64,000 bases of DNA from Actinomycetaceae bacterium (GCA_030530685.1 JAUMUM010000002.1:124001-188000); one strand, 5' to 3'. Positions 16,596 to 25,190 are shown, counted from the first letter of the stretch. Made by a program: numbers and translations. Notes: generated by a model from the sequence alone, not told the origin.

Positions 16596-17055
16596 GCCTT
16601 CACGCTACAGTATCCACGTCGAATCGGGAATTAAATTCCCGATTCGACCACAATTCAACTTATCCACGCCTTGCTGTCTCACCTCAGGTTCGCGCCGTGC
16701 GTGTCTTGCTATACGCCTAACCGTACGCCAACGTTCTCGCCCGCCAATGACAAGGCCGAAAGGCACCACGTCCGGCAGACCAGCAGCGCCCGGTCGCCCC
16801 GTCACCATCGCTCCACACTCGTTGAATAGACGAAGCGCTGCCCTACACCCAGCGCCGCAGGCCGCGTCTGACCAGCCCGGCAACGCAGACCGCAACTCGG
16901 CTCCCTCACCCCGCCACGAAATCGTGACCACCCCTATCGCAAAGCGGCGGTCGACCTGTAGCCTTGCGGGAAACGTCGCGTGGCTCACATTTTTGCCAAG
17001 CGGCACCCCGCCCGATCGACGCCTTCTCATCCGAAACCAAAAGTTGGGAGAAAGG
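16596..17055. other. Gene-free divergent spacer, AAA ATPase to lactate permease
   Basis: A 460-bp stretch of lower GC than its flanks. It holds the 31-bp palindrome near the ATPase and, at the other end, the ribosome-binding site of the permease (GGGAGAAAGG). Frames through it (for example 16605-17321 on the minus strand) have poor codon bias and no start signals, so no gene is called. Confidence 0.6.
16618..16648. promoter_or_regulatory. 31-bp perfect palindrome upstream of the AAA ATPase
   Basis: The arm GTCGAATCGGGAATT at 16618-16632 is exactly complementary to 16634-16648 around a single A at 16633. It lies 22 bp before the ATPase start, where a repressor site would overlap the promoter or leader. 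The 8-mer TATCCACG flanks it as a direct repeat (16611-16618 and 16661-16668). Confidence 0.9.
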
Positions 17056-18729
17056 ATGCCGCTCACAGCATTCGCACCGACGGCCGCATTCACGCCGTCG
17101 ACCACGCCCGTCGCAAACTCACTACCCCTGAGCGCCCTACTGGCCCTTGTCCCCCTCGCGGCCTTCTTCACAATGCTCGGTGCGTTCAAGATCCCCACCC
17201 ACAAGTGCGCCCTGGCCTCGCTTGTCATCGCGCTCGTCATCGCAACACTCGGCTTCGGCATGCCGCTGAACCTATCGCTGCTGTCCGCCACGCAGGGCGC
17301 AGCCTTCGGCCTCTTCCCCATCGTCTACATCGTCATCATGGCGGTGTGGCTGTACAACCTGACGGAACGCACGGGCAGGTCGGCCGACGTGCGCGCCGTC
17401 TTCGCTGCCGTCGGCAAGGGCGACATGCGCGTGCAGGCCCTGCTCATCGGCTTCTGCTTCTGCGGCCTCATCGAGGGCCTGGCGGGCTTCGGCGCACCGG
17501 TAGCGATCTCCTGCTCCATGCTCCTGGCGCTCGGCCTGCCGCCCATCAAGGCCGCGCTCGTGACGATGGTCGGCAATGCACTGAACGTGTGCTTCGGCGC
17601 CATGTCCATTCCCGTGACGACGGCGGCCACGCTTGGCGGGCAGCCGCCGGAGACCGTCGGCGCCACCCAGGGCCGCATCACCCCGCTCTTCCTCTTCTGG
17701 ATCCCCGTCGTGCTGCTGGCGATCCTCGACGGCAGGCGCGGCGTGCGCCAGGTGTGGCCGGCCGCGCTCGTGGCTGGCGTGACCATGGGCGCCGGCCACG
17801 TCATCGCCTCGGGCTTCCTCTCCTACCAGCTGACGGCGGTCTTCGCGTCGCTGCTGTCCTTCGTGGCCGTGGCGCTGCTCATGCGGGTGTGGCAGCCGGC
17901 AGCCGCCCAGGGGCAGACGTCGTCGGATAGCGGCGAGGGGCTTTCGGCCGGGCGCGTGACGCTCGGCCTGCTGCCCTACTGGCTGGTCGTCGTCATCTTC
18001 GGCGTGGCCAATCTCTGGACGCTCGGCGTCGACGTGCCGGAGCGCTTGGCATCCACCGACGTGGCCATCAACTGGCCCGGCCTGCACGGCAACCTGCTGA
18101 CGGCCGACGGCGAGGTGGCGCAGTCGACGATCTTCGACCTGAGATGGCTGTCCTCACCGGGCACGATGCTCCTCATCACCGGGCTAATCGTCACGATCGC
18201 CTACAGCGCGCGAAGCTCCGGCGGGCTATACCCGTTCTCCTTCGGCCAGGGCATGAGGACCCTGGGCAAGACCGTCGTCGACCTGCGAATCGCCATCCTG
18301 ACGATCGCCACGGTCATGGCCCTGGCCTACGTCATGAACTTCTCGGGGCAGACGGTGTCCATCGGCACGTGGCTGGCCGCGACCGGCGCCGCCTTCGCCT
18401 TCCTCTCCCCCGTGCTCGGATGGATCGGCACGGCGGTGACCGGTTCGGCGACGTCGGCCGGCGCCCTCTTCGCGAATTTGCAGTCGGCGGCGGGGACGAA
18501 CGCCGGACTGTCCACGCAGCTGCTCCTGGCGGCCAACGAGATCGGCGGTGGCATCGGCAAGATCGTCAGCCCGCAAAACCTCGCCATCGCCGCGACCGCG
18601 ATCAAGAAGCCGGGCTCCGAGTCCGAGCTCCTGCGCAAGTCCGCGCCGTTCTCCGTGGCCCTCGTGTGTCTGCTGGGCGTGGTGATCGTTCTCGCCTCGG
18701 CGGGAGTGCTCGGATTCGTCATCGCGTGA
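17056..18729 (+). CDS. lctP: L-lactate permease family transporter
   Basis: A 557-aa polytopic membrane protein of the LctP family (lactate and glycolate:H+ symport). Twelve or more hydrophobic helices are spaced through it. Family signatures seen: LIEGLAGFGAPVAISCSML, GNALNVCFGAMSIPV, the motif FLSPVLGWIGTAVTGSATSAGALFANLQ (two parts: FLSPVLGWIGTAVTGS and ATSAGALFANLQ), and ANEIGGGIGKIVSPQNLAIA. The ATG at 17056 has an AGAAAGG site. An SMP-30 gene starts 14 bp after its stop, so they form an operon. The FAD/Fe-S dehydrogenase at 47.9-50.8 kb could oxidise the imported lactate. Confidence 0.92.
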   Translation: MPLTAFAPTAAFTPSTTPVANSLPLSALLALVPLAAFFTMLGAFKIPTHKCALASLVIALVIATLGFGMPLNLSLLSATQGAAFGLFPIVYIVIMAVWLYNLTERTGRSADVRAVFAAVGKGDMRVQALLIGFCFCGLIEGLAGFGAPVAISCSMLLALGLPPIKAALVTMVGNALNVCFGAMSIPVTTAATLGGQPPETVGATQGRITPLFLFWIPVVLLAILDGRRGVRQVWPAALVAGVTMGAGHVIASGFLSYQLTAVFASLLSFVAVALLMRVWQPAAAQGQTSSDSGEGLSAGRVTLGLLPYWLVVVIFGVANLWTLGVDVPERLASTDVAINWPGLHGNLLTADGEVAQSTIFDLRWLSSPGTMLLITGLIVTIAYSARSSGGLYPFSFGQGMRTLGKTVVDLRIAILTIATVMALAYVMNFSGQTVSIGTWLAATGAAFAFLSPVLGWIGTAVTGSATSAGALFANLQSAAGTNAGLSTQLLLAANEIGGGIGKIVSPQNLAIAATAIKKPGSESELLRKSAPFSVALVCLLGVVIVLASAGVLGFVIA

Positions 18730-18743
18730 GATGATCTGAAGCG

Positions 18744-19571
18744 ATGGAATTCGAACAGATCACCGATGTCATCGCCTTCCACGGAGAGGGGCCCGTGTGG
18801 CACGCCTCGTGGGGAGGCTTGCGCATGGTCGACATGCTGGCCGGGGACATCCTGACCATCGGCGACGACGGCTCCGTCCACCGGCTGGCCACTGGCTCGC
18901 GGATCGCCGCCTTCGTGCGGCCGCGCACCGGCGGCGGGTACGTCGTCGGCGTCGAGCGGGGCCTGGCCCTGGCCGAGTCCGCCTTCGCCGCGCCGCGCGC
19001 CCTTCCACAGATGTGGAGCGACGCCAACGTGCGCATGAACGAGTGCGGCGTGGACGGGGCCGGCCGCCTGTACGCCGGCTCGATGCCCTACGACCGCACG
19101 CCCGGCGCGGGCAAGCTCTACCGGATCGAGGCCGACGGCTCAGCGTCCGTCGTGCTCCCCCACGTGACCGTTTCCAACGGCGTGGACTTTTCACCGGACG
19201 GCTCGCGCATCTACTACAACGACACCTCCACCGGGGGCACCGACGTCTTCGACGCCGGCTTCACCAGGCGCCGCCAGTTCCACGACGGCGACGGCGGCCG
19301 GCCCGACGGCCTGACCGTCGATTCGGCGGGCAATGTCTGGTGCGCGATGAACCGCGTGGGCAAGGTGCGCCTCTATTCGCCCGAGGCCGAAATCCTGGGC
19401 GAATGGCAGCTGCCCGTGCGCGGCGTGACGGCCGTGGCGCTGGGTGGCGAGGACTGGCGCGACGTCTTCGTCACGACCTCGCGCGAGACCGCCGACGAGC
19501 CACGCGCCGGCGCTGTCTTCCACATGCGCGCCGAGGTCACCGGCCAGCCGACTCGCGCCTTCGCCGGCTGA
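18744..19571 (+). CDS. SMP-30/gluconolactonase/LRE family protein
   Basis: A 275-aa six-bladed beta-propeller hydrolase. Metal ligands and family motifs are present: HGEGPVW (residues 13-19, Glu ligand), RMNECGVDGAGRLYAGSM (the R-x-N-[DE]-x3-D motif), SNGVDFSPDGSRIYYNDT and GRPDGLTVDSAGNVWCA. Family members hydrolyse sugar lactones with a divalent metal. The partner permease in the same operon suggests that a hydroxy-acid or aldonate is involved, but substrate cannot be read from sequence. The gene tail is duplicated 132 bp downstream. Confidence 0.87.
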   Translation: MEFEQITDVIAFHGEGPVWHASWGGLRMVDMLAGDILTIGDDGSVHRLATGSRIAAFVRPRTGGGYVVGVERGLALAESAFAAPRALPQMWSDANVRMNECGVDGAGRLYAGSMPYDRTPGAGKLYRIEADGSASVVLPHVTVSNGVDFSPDGSRIYYNDTSTGGTDVFDAGFTRRRQFHDGDGGRPDGLTVDSAGNVWCAMNRVGKVRLYSPEAEILGEWQLPVRGVTAVALGGEDWRDVFVTTSRETADEPRAGAVFHMRAEVTGQPTRAFAG

Positions 19572-19728
19572 CGCAGCGCGCCCGGCGGGCACGGGGCCGA
19601 ACCGCGGCCGGCAAGACGCAGCGCGCGGCCGGCATCGCGGATGGCTCAGCGGCGCCTGAGCCAATCTAGGCAGGCCTGCTCGCCACACCCTCGCGCCGGC
19701 TGACGCAGCGCGCCCGGCGGGCACGGGG
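19562..19728. repeat. 35-bp perfect direct repeat including the SMP-30 gene stop
   Basis: The block beginning CGCCGGCTGACGCAGCG and ending GGCGGGCACGGGG is at 19562-19596, where its TGA is the stop codon of the SMP-30 gene, and again, identical over 35 bp, at 19694-19728. The 97 bp between the copies contain more fragments of the same sequence (GACGCAGCGCGC at 19615). Confidence 0.92.
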
Positions 19729-19761
19729 ACCGCCGGCGCTTCTTCCACCCGCAGGCGCCCC

Positions 19762-20373
19762 TCACGCCTCGAGCAGCTTGGCCAACCGGAAGAAAACGGC
19801 GTAGTCGACCTCGCCGAGGATGATCTGTTCGGCCACCATCCCGTAGATGATGTCGCATATCAGGGTCGCCAACTCCGGGGCGGTCAGGTCCAGTCCGATG
19901 ACGCCGGCGTCCTTCCAGCGCTGGACGAGCTTCGTGAATTCTCCCTTGAGGATCAGGTACCGCTCGCGGTAGACCCGCGACATTTCGAGATCGCGAGCGA
20001 CCTCGCTCCAGGCATTGACCGTCATGCGCGCGTGCCTGGACGGCCGAGCCGCGTCGCCGTCGGAATCGGGCGCGAGCCAGCCCTCGACGATGATCGTGCG
20101 AAACGCCTCTTCCGGCCCTACAAGCCGATCGGCCTGCACGAGCTGCCTGACCGCGGAGAGCACGGGGACGAAGTGCACCGCCGAAACGGCCAGGATGATC
20201 TCCTGCTTGCCTCCCGGAAAGTACGAGTACACGGTGCTCGAGGACATCCCGGCCTCGGCAATGATCGCGTCCATCGACGTCGCGTGAAAGCCATTGCTCG
20301 CAAAGCAGCGGATGGCGGCACTGCGGATGCGGTCGATCTGCCGCTGCTGGTGCTCGGCGCTGACTTTTGGCAT
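19762..20373 (-). CDS. TetR family transcriptional regulator of the adjacent exporter
   Basis: A 203-aa TetR protein: RIRSAAIRCFASNGFHATSM (helix 1) then DAIIAEAGMSSSTVYSYFPGGKQEII, the typical helix-turn-helix at about residues 14-58, followed by an all-helical ligand domain. It is divergent from the MFS exporter gene; the spacer contains a clear palindrome, so it very probably represses that exporter and itself. The ATG at 20373 is chosen; an in-frame ATG at 20400 would add nine residues and neither has a strong ribosome-binding site. Confidence 0.88.
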   Translation of the reverse strand: MPKVSAEHQQRQIDRIRSAAIRCFASNGFHATSMDAIIAEAGMSSSTVYSYFPGGKQEIILAVSAVHFVPVLSAVRQLVQADRLVGPEEAFRTIIVEGWLAPDSDGDAARPSRHARMTVNAWSEVARDLEMSRVYRERYLILKGEFTKLVQRWKDAGVIGLDLTAPELATLICDIIYGMVAEQIILGEVDYAVFFRLAKLLEA

Positions 20374-20430
20374 GCCTCGAGGATAGTCGACCCTGACCAT
20401 CTGCACCCGGCCGTCGCCTCCTCGCTGCCG

Positions 20431-20459
20431 TTGTCTTCCCCTCGCGCGAGGAGTAAGCT
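20431..20459 (+). promoter_or_regulatory. Promoter of the MFS exporter gene
   Basis: TTGTCT (20431-20436), a 17-bp spacer, then TAAGCT (20454-20459). The expected start of transcription, about 20466, lies directly before the palindromic operator at 20471-20489. Confidence 0.6.
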
Positions 20460-20470
20460 CAACGAACACT

Positions 20471-20489
20471 AAAACGAAACGCTCGTTTT
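20471..20489. promoter_or_regulatory. TetR-type operator
   Basis: AAAACGA, 5-bp centre AACGC, TCGTTTT. The perfect 7-bp arms sit between the predicted transcription start and the ribosome-binding site (GAAGGG) of the exporter gene, where a bound TetR dimer would block transcription. Confidence 0.75.
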
Positions 20490-20506
20490 GACTAGAAGGG
20501 TACACC

Positions 20507-22198
20507 ATGACAGAGCGCAACTCCGACGCCACGTCGGCCGACGCCGAGCCAGCCGCAGCCACACCTTCCGACGCCGAGCCCACGGAACAGCAGACGGCAC
20601 CGGCCAGCGCCGCGGATTCCGCGCAGCGAGCCGAGTCGGTCGGTCGAGCCGAGCCGGCCGAGCGAGCCAAGACCCCCGGGCGCTCCAAGCGCGCGACCCT
20701 GACGAGCATCGTCATCACCCAACTCATGCTCGTGCTGGACATGACGATCATCGCCATTGCCCTGCCCAATATGCAGTCGAGCCTGGGCATGTCGGACGTG
20801 CAGCGGCCGTGGGTCGTCACCGCCTATTCGCTGGCGTACGGCGGGCTCGTGCTCTTCGGCGGGCGCCTGTGCTCGATCGTCGGCATCCGCCGGTCCTACC
20901 TCTTCGGCCTGACGGCCTTCGCCGCCGCCAGCTTCATGGCGGGAGTGGCACCATCCTTCGGCGTCGTCGTCACGGCTCGCGTTCTCCAGGGGGCGTGCGC
21001 CGCGCTCCTGGCCCCGACAATCCTGGCCCTGATCAGCCGCACGTTCACCGAGGTTCGCGAGCGAGGCCGGGCCTTCGCCGTCCTCGGCGCGACGGGAGGC
21101 GTCGGCGCGGCCGTCGGCCTCATTCTCGGTGGTTCCATCACCGACGCCCTGAACTGGCGGTGGACCCTGTACATCAACGTGTTCATCGCGGCCGTCGCGC
21201 TCGTCGTCGGGCGGCCGGGGCTGCCGCCACACGAGCGCGAGCGCGGCGGCGCGCGCATCACCAGCGACCTGGCCGGCCTTGTCCTGGGATGCTCGGGCGT
21301 CTTCGCGCTCGTCTTCGGGCTCGACCAGGCGCAGCGCCACACGTGGTCGGCCACCTCGACCGTCGCCTGGCTGTGCGCCGGCCTGGCCCTCGTCGTCGGC
21401 TTCATCCTGCGCGAGCGCCTGGCCCGCGATCCCGTCCTGCCGCTGTCGATCGTCACCTCGCCCGTGCGCCTGTCCTCCTACGGCACGCTCTTCATGGCGG
21501 GCGCGGCGCAAATGGGCATGATCGTCTACATCACCTACTATTTCCAGAACCACTTCGAATATTCGCCGATGCGCACGGGCCTGGCGTTCATGCCCATGGT
21601 CGCGGCGATCGTCGTCACGGCGATGGCCGCCGGAGCGACGATCGTCCCCCGCTTCGGCGCCCGCTTCATCTTCCCGCTGGGCCTGGCCGTCGAGGCCGCG
21701 GGCCTGCTCGTGCTGTCCAGGGTCGAGGTCGACTCGACGTATCGCCAGGTCGCGCTCATCGGACTCGTCGTCTTCGGGATCGGCATGGGGCTGTGCATGC
21801 CCGTCACGTACGACGCCGGAACCCGCGGCGTGCCGCCCAAGCGCGCGGGGCTCGCCTCGGCCATGCTCAACACGTCCCAGCAGATCGGCGCGTCCTTCGG
21901 CGTCGCGCTGCTGGCCACCTATGCCACGCAGCAAGCCAGGGCCTACGCCGAGGACAACGCCGGCCGCTTCCGCGCCATCGTCACCCGGGCGCTCATGGAT
22001 GCCCAGGCGGCCCCGGGCTCGGCCGAGGGCGAGCGGATCATCGCCCGGTATCGCGCGACCTTCGCCGACGAGGCCACGATCGAGGCCTACTCCGGAGGCT
22101 TCACGCTCATGTTCACGATCCTCAGCGTGGCCGCGCTGGCGCTCGCCGTCGGGGCGGCGTGGTACAGTCGGCGCCAGGCCTCCGGCCTCGACCACTGA
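20507..22198 (+). CDS. MFS multidrug exporter, DHA2 (EmrB/QacA) type
   Basis: A 563-aa transporter with about 14 membrane helices, the DHA2 topology. After a 65-residue acidic, Ala/Glu-rich N-terminal tail come LVLDMTIIAIALPNMQ (motif D1 of helix 1), GGRLCSIVGIRRSY (motif A, loop 2-3), RVLQGACAALLAPTILALI (motif B, helix 4) and GATGGVGAAVGLILGGSI (antiporter motif C, helix 5). It should export amphiphilic drugs or metabolites driven by proton entry. Regulated by the divergent TetR protein through the operator between them. Confidence 0.9.
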   Translation: MTERNSDATSADAEPAAATPSDAEPTEQQTAPASAADSAQRAESVGRAEPAERAKTPGRSKRATLTSIVITQLMLVLDMTIIAIALPNMQSSLGMSDVQRPWVVTAYSLAYGGLVLFGGRLCSIVGIRRSYLFGLTAFAAASFMAGVAPSFGVVVTARVLQGACAALLAPTILALISRTFTEVRERGRAFAVLGATGGVGAAVGLILGGSITDALNWRWTLYINVFIAAVALVVGRPGLPPHERERGGARITSDLAGLVLGCSGVFALVFGLDQAQRHTWSATSTVAWLCAGLALVVGFILRERLARDPVLPLSIVTSPVRLSSYGTLFMAGAAQMGMIVYITYYFQNHFEYSPMRTGLAFMPMVAAIVVTAMAAGATIVPRFGARFIFPLGLAVEAAGLLVLSRVEVDSTYRQVALIGLVVFGIGMGLCMPVTYDAGTRGVPPKRAGLASAMLNTSQQIGASFGVALLATYATQQARAYAEDNAGRFRAIVTRALMDAQAAPGSAEGERIIARYRATFADEATIEAYSGGFTLMFTILSVAALALAVGAAWYSRRQASGLDH

Positions 22199-22291
22199 GC
22201 CCGGCGCCTAGCGCCCAGCGCCAACTACTTGCAGCCCGGCGCCCGCGGAGCACCGCGCCCGGCACCCAGCGCCCGGCGTCCAGCGTCGCTC
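22199..22291. repeat. Convergent spacer of CCCGGCGCC/CAGCGCCCAGC-type repeats
   Basis: The 93 bp between the exporter and lysS stops consist of degenerate copies of GCCCGGCGCC and CCCAGCGCC, with CTACTTGC (22225-22232) echoing the last bases of lysS (CTACTTGC at 22292-22299). No conventional terminator is visible. Confidence 0.6.
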
Positions 22292-23824
22292 CTACTTGCC
22301 GTGCGGCTTGATGAAGGGGAAGGTGATGGTCTCGCGAATGCCCAGGCCGGTCATCGCCGTCAGCAGGCGGTCGATGCCCATGCCCATGCCACCCGAAGGC
22401 GGGAAGCCCTGCTCGAGCGCCTCGATGAATTCCTCGTCGAGCTGCATGGCCTCCGGGTCGCCATTGGCCGCCTCGAGCGACTGCGCGACGAGCCGCTGCC
22501 GCTGGATGACGGGGTCGGCCAGCTCGGAGTACGCCGTGGCGAGCTCCATACCGCGCACGTACAGGTCCCACTTTTCGGTCAGGCCGGGCTTGCTGCGGTG
22601 CGGGCGCGTCAGCGGCGAGGTGTCCTCCGGGAAGTCGCGCACAAAGGTCGGCGCCCACAGCTTGGAGCCAACGAGCTCCTCGAAGATCTCCTCGGCGATC
22701 TTGCCGGCCACCCAGAACGGCGCGACGCCGATGTCGTGGGCCTGCGCGATCTCCTCCAGGCGCTCGCGCGGCGTGTCAACGCTGACCTCTTCACCCACGG
22801 CCTCGGAGATGGCCGTGTACAGGTCGATGCTCTGCCACTGACCGCCCAGGTCGTATTCCGTGCCGTCCTCGAGGGTCACGACGGTGGTGCCCAGCGTGTC
22901 GAGGCAGGCCTGCTGGACGAGCGACTGCGTCAGCTCGGCCATCGTGTCGTACGTGCCGTATGCCTGGTAGGCCTCCAGCGCGGTGAACTCCGGCGAGTGG
23001 GTCGAGTCGGCGCCCTCATTGCGGAAGTTGCGGTTGATTTCGAAGACGCGGTCCACGCCGCCGACGACGGCGCGCTTGAGGTGCAGCTCGGTGGCGATGC
23101 GCAGGTAGAGGTCCTCGTCGTAGGCGTTGATGTGCGTCTTGAAGGGCCGGGCGGCCGCACCCCCGTGCATCGTCTGCAGCATAGGGGTTTCGATCTCGAT
23201 GTAACCGCGCTCGTCGAAGTTGGCCCGCAGCGACTTCATGACCCCGGCGCGCAGGCGGACCATGTCGCGGGCGGCCGGACGCATGATGAGGTCGAGGTGG
23301 CGCATGCGCACGCGCGCCTCCTCGCTCAGGCTCACGTCCTCGCCCTCGGCGCTCTTGTAGACCTTGGGCAGCGGGCGGATGGCCTTCGAGGCGATGCGCC
23401 ACGAGTGGGCGAACACGGACAGCTCGCCGCGCTTGGACGTGCCGACGTGGCCCTCGACGAAGAGGTGGTCGCCTAGGTCGACGTCGGCCTTGAAGCGAGT
23501 CAGGGATTGTTCACCGACATTGGCCAGGGACAGCAGCACCTGGATGCGGTTGCCCGCGCCGTCCTGGAGCGTGGCGAAGGCGATCTTGCCGCCGCTGCGC
23601 GAGAGCATGACGCGGCCCGCAACGCCCAGGTGGACGTCGGCCAGTTCCTCGCCGGGCTGAAGCTCCGGGTAGGCCGCGCGGATCTCGGGAATCGTCGTGG
23701 TGATGGGCAGTTCGACCGGGTAGGGGTCGGTGCCCTCGTCGATCATCCGCTGGCGCTTGGCCAGCCGCACCTGGATCTGCTCGGGAAGGTCGTCGGCATG
23801 CTCATTGTCAAACGTAGAAGTCAC
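22292..23824 (-). CDS. lysS: Lysine--tRNA ligase, class II
   Basis: A 510-aa class II synthetase that charges tRNA-Lys. The OB-fold anticodon-binding domain (GVAGRVMLSRSGGKIAFATLQDG, two parts GVAGRVMLSRSG and GKIAFATLQDG) is followed by class II motif 1 with IEIETPML, motif 2 RVFEINRNFRNEGADSTHSPEFT (RVFEINRNFRNEG plus ADSTHSPEFT) and motif 3 GGMGMGIDRLLTAM. GTG at 23824 is the chosen start, since it gives MTSTFDNEHADDLPEQIQVR and normal length; the open frame upstream lacks homology. lysS near panC and the fol genes is the usual actinobacterial arrangement. Confidence 0.96.
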   Translation of the reverse strand: MTSTFDNEHADDLPEQIQVRLAKRQRMIDEGTDPYPVELPITTTIPEIRAAYPELQPGEELADVHLGVAGRVMLSRSGGKIAFATLQDGAGNRIQVLLSLANVGEQSLTRFKADVDLGDHLFVEGHVGTSKRGELSVFAHSWRIASKAIRPLPKVYKSAEGEDVSLSEEARVRMRHLDLIMRPAARDMVRLRAGVMKSLRANFDERGYIEIETPMLQTMHGGAAARPFKTHINAYDEDLYLRIATELHLKRAVVGGVDRVFEINRNFRNEGADSTHSPEFTALEAYQAYGTYDTMAELTQSLVQQACLDTLGTTVVTLEDGTEYDLGGQWQSIDLYTAISEAVGEEVSVDTPRERLEEIAQAHDIGVAPFWVAGKIAEEIFEELVGSKLWAPTFVRDFPEDTSPLTRPHRSKPGLTEKWDLYVRGMELATAYSELADPVIQRQRLVAQSLEAANGDPEAMQLDEEFIEALEQGFPPSGGMGMGIDRLLTAMTGLGIRETITFPFIKPHGK

Positions 23825-24007
23825 GTGTACAAGACTAGCGGGCGCCGCGCGTGCGTGCGCCGAGCAAGGGCCAAACGTCGCGAAGGCAACGGCCCGCCGT
23901 GGTTGGTGCAGGCCAGGGATCTGGCGGCTGCGTCGTCCAAGCCTAATTTCGCCCGATGCCGCCCGCCGCCGCACACGGGCGCGGGCACATGTGATAGGAA
24001 GTGAGGT

Positions 24008-24454
24008 ATGCGAGTGACGCTGCCGAGAAACTGGTCCGAAGAACAGCTTCCCCCAGGAATGGAGGCGGCCGACTACCTTGCGATTGGCCCGCGCGGCTAT
24101 CTCAATTGCGCTCCCACGGTGCTCGTCGCCCACGCCGACGACGTCGAGTTGCCCCTGCGCGAATGGGCCGAGGGCGTGGCGGAGCTTTCCTCGCAGCAGT
24201 ACCCGACCTTCCACGTGCTCGACACGGCCACCATGCCGATCGATGGCCACGACGCCCTCGTCTACCTGGCCTCCTTCCCGACCGACGGGGTTAACTTGAC
24301 GCAGATGCAGTTTTCCCTGCTCGGCGAGATACCGGGGACGGGGCGCGCGAGGGGGTACGTCATCACGACCACCTGCCCGACGGCAGACTTCCCCACACTG
24401 GCCGATCCCCTTGTCGAGATCGCCACGAGCTTCAGAATTGAGGGGGAATCGTGA
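24008..24454 (+). CDS. Small conserved-looking protein, possibly LpqN/DcrB-fold
   Basis: A 148-aa protein without signal peptide or membrane helix. The pattern of alternating strands, the GYLNCAPTVLVAHADD core, and the C-terminal segment VITTTCPTADFPTLADPLVEIATSFRI resemble the DcrB/LpqN (PsbP-like) fold, where a final helix ends in S-F-R. That is a structural guess. The ATG follows AGGAAGTGAGG. Its stop codon overlaps the start of the next gene by four bases (GTGA), so the two are translated together and probably act together. Confidence 0.6.
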   Translation: MRVTLPRNWSEEQLPPGMEAADYLAIGPRGYLNCAPTVLVAHADDVELPLREWAEGVAELSSQQYPTFHVLDTATMPIDGHDALVYLASFPTDGVNLTQMQFSLLGEIPGTGRARGYVITTTCPTADFPTLADPLVEIATSFRIEGES

Positions 24455-25146
24455 GCCTTCGCATACCCGAGAAAAGCTGGCACGCCCTGCAGGCGATGCT
24501 CGACGGGAAATCGCCGTCGCGCCAGGCCTTGCGCGAGCTCCAGGACCTGGGCGTTCTGGACAACCTCCAGCTGGCACCCGCCACGCGCCAGCTGTTGCGC
24601 GGCTTCGCGGACGCCACCTACGCGGTGAGGATCTTCGGCAACGACGGCCGCGCGCTGCGCAGGGCGACGCTCTGGATCGCGCCGGACCGCCACAGCCTGC
24701 TCGAGCAGAGCGACGAGCTGGTGAGTCTTTCGAGCCTGGAGCCCGGCATGCTGCCACCGGCCGTCATCGACCTGCTGGGGCTGGGGCCGCGCCTGGTCCC
24801 CTCGCTGACCGAGCCTCAGCGCATCCCGGTCAACTACGTGTCGGAGCTGCTCGACCCCTCCGGCGCCACCAAGGGCGAACCCTGGGCGGACTTGGCGGCC
24901 AAGCTGCGCCCGATGTGGCCCGAGGTCTTCGAGTCGATCGTCAACGGGCGCTGGCAGTCGTGGCTCATCCAGTCCTACGACGACGTCAAGCACGACCCTC
25001 CCCGGGTGCGCGAGACGATCTACCTGCTCGACACGCCCAAGGGGCTGCTCGGCATCGACCTCGAGGACGACGCGGCCGTGCTCACGCCCATCACGACGAT
25101 GGCGCTGTGGCGGCGCCTTTCCTACCTGCTGGCGCCGGGAACGTGA
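24451..25146 (+). CDS. Uncharacterised protein translationally coupled to its neighbour
   Basis: A 231-aa soluble protein starting at GTG 24451 inside the stop codon of the preceding gene. The sequence runs helix-rich N-terminus (SWHALQAMLDGKSPSRQALREL), central strands (DATYAVRIFGNDG, ATLWIAPDR) and a C-terminal strand/helix pair (ETIYLLDTPKGLLGIDLEDD, TTMALWRRLSYLLAPGT). This pairing of a small DcrB/LpqN-like protein with an alpha/beta partner brings to mind type VII secretion accessory proteins (EspG-like), but no ESX gene is in the window and the similarity is only impressionistic. Its last bases recur twice downstream. Confidence 0.55.
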   Translation: MSLRIPEKSWHALQAMLDGKSPSRQALRELQDLGVLDNLQLAPATRQLLRGFADATYAVRIFGNDGRALRRATLWIAPDRHSLLEQSDELVSLSSLEPGMLPPAVIDLLGLGPRLVPSLTEPQRIPVNYVSELLDPSGATKGEPWADLAAKLRPMWPEVFESIVNGRWQSWLIQSYDDVKHDPPRVRETIYLLDTPKGLLGIDLEDDAAVLTPITTMALWRRLSYLLAPGT

Positions 25147-25190
25147 CTTGGCACCCGGAACGTGGCTTCGCGTCGGGGACGTGGCCCGGT
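25135..25190. repeat. Three copies of the 3' end of the coupled gene
   Basis: CCGGGAACGTGACTTGG (25135-25151, containing the TGA stop) is followed by CCCGGAACGTGGCTTCG (25154-25170) and TCGGGGACGTGGCCCGG (25174-25190). Spacing is 19-20 bp, so the copies are not in one reading frame. Confidence 0.75.

Noticed and set aside
16611..16668. DnaA boxes or replication origin at the TATCCACG pair
   Set aside because: Only two near-matches to TTATCCACA, no dnaA/dnaN nearby and no AT-rich unwinding region.
16605..17321. 238-codon minus-strand frame over the ATPase-permease spacer
   Set aside because: Runs antisense into the permease gene, has weak codon bias and crosses the palindrome; no start site.
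23825..24757. N-terminal extension of lysS in the same frame (to 821 aa)
   Set aside because: The extension is antisense to the two small genes and shows no homology; GTG at 23824 gives a normal LysRS.
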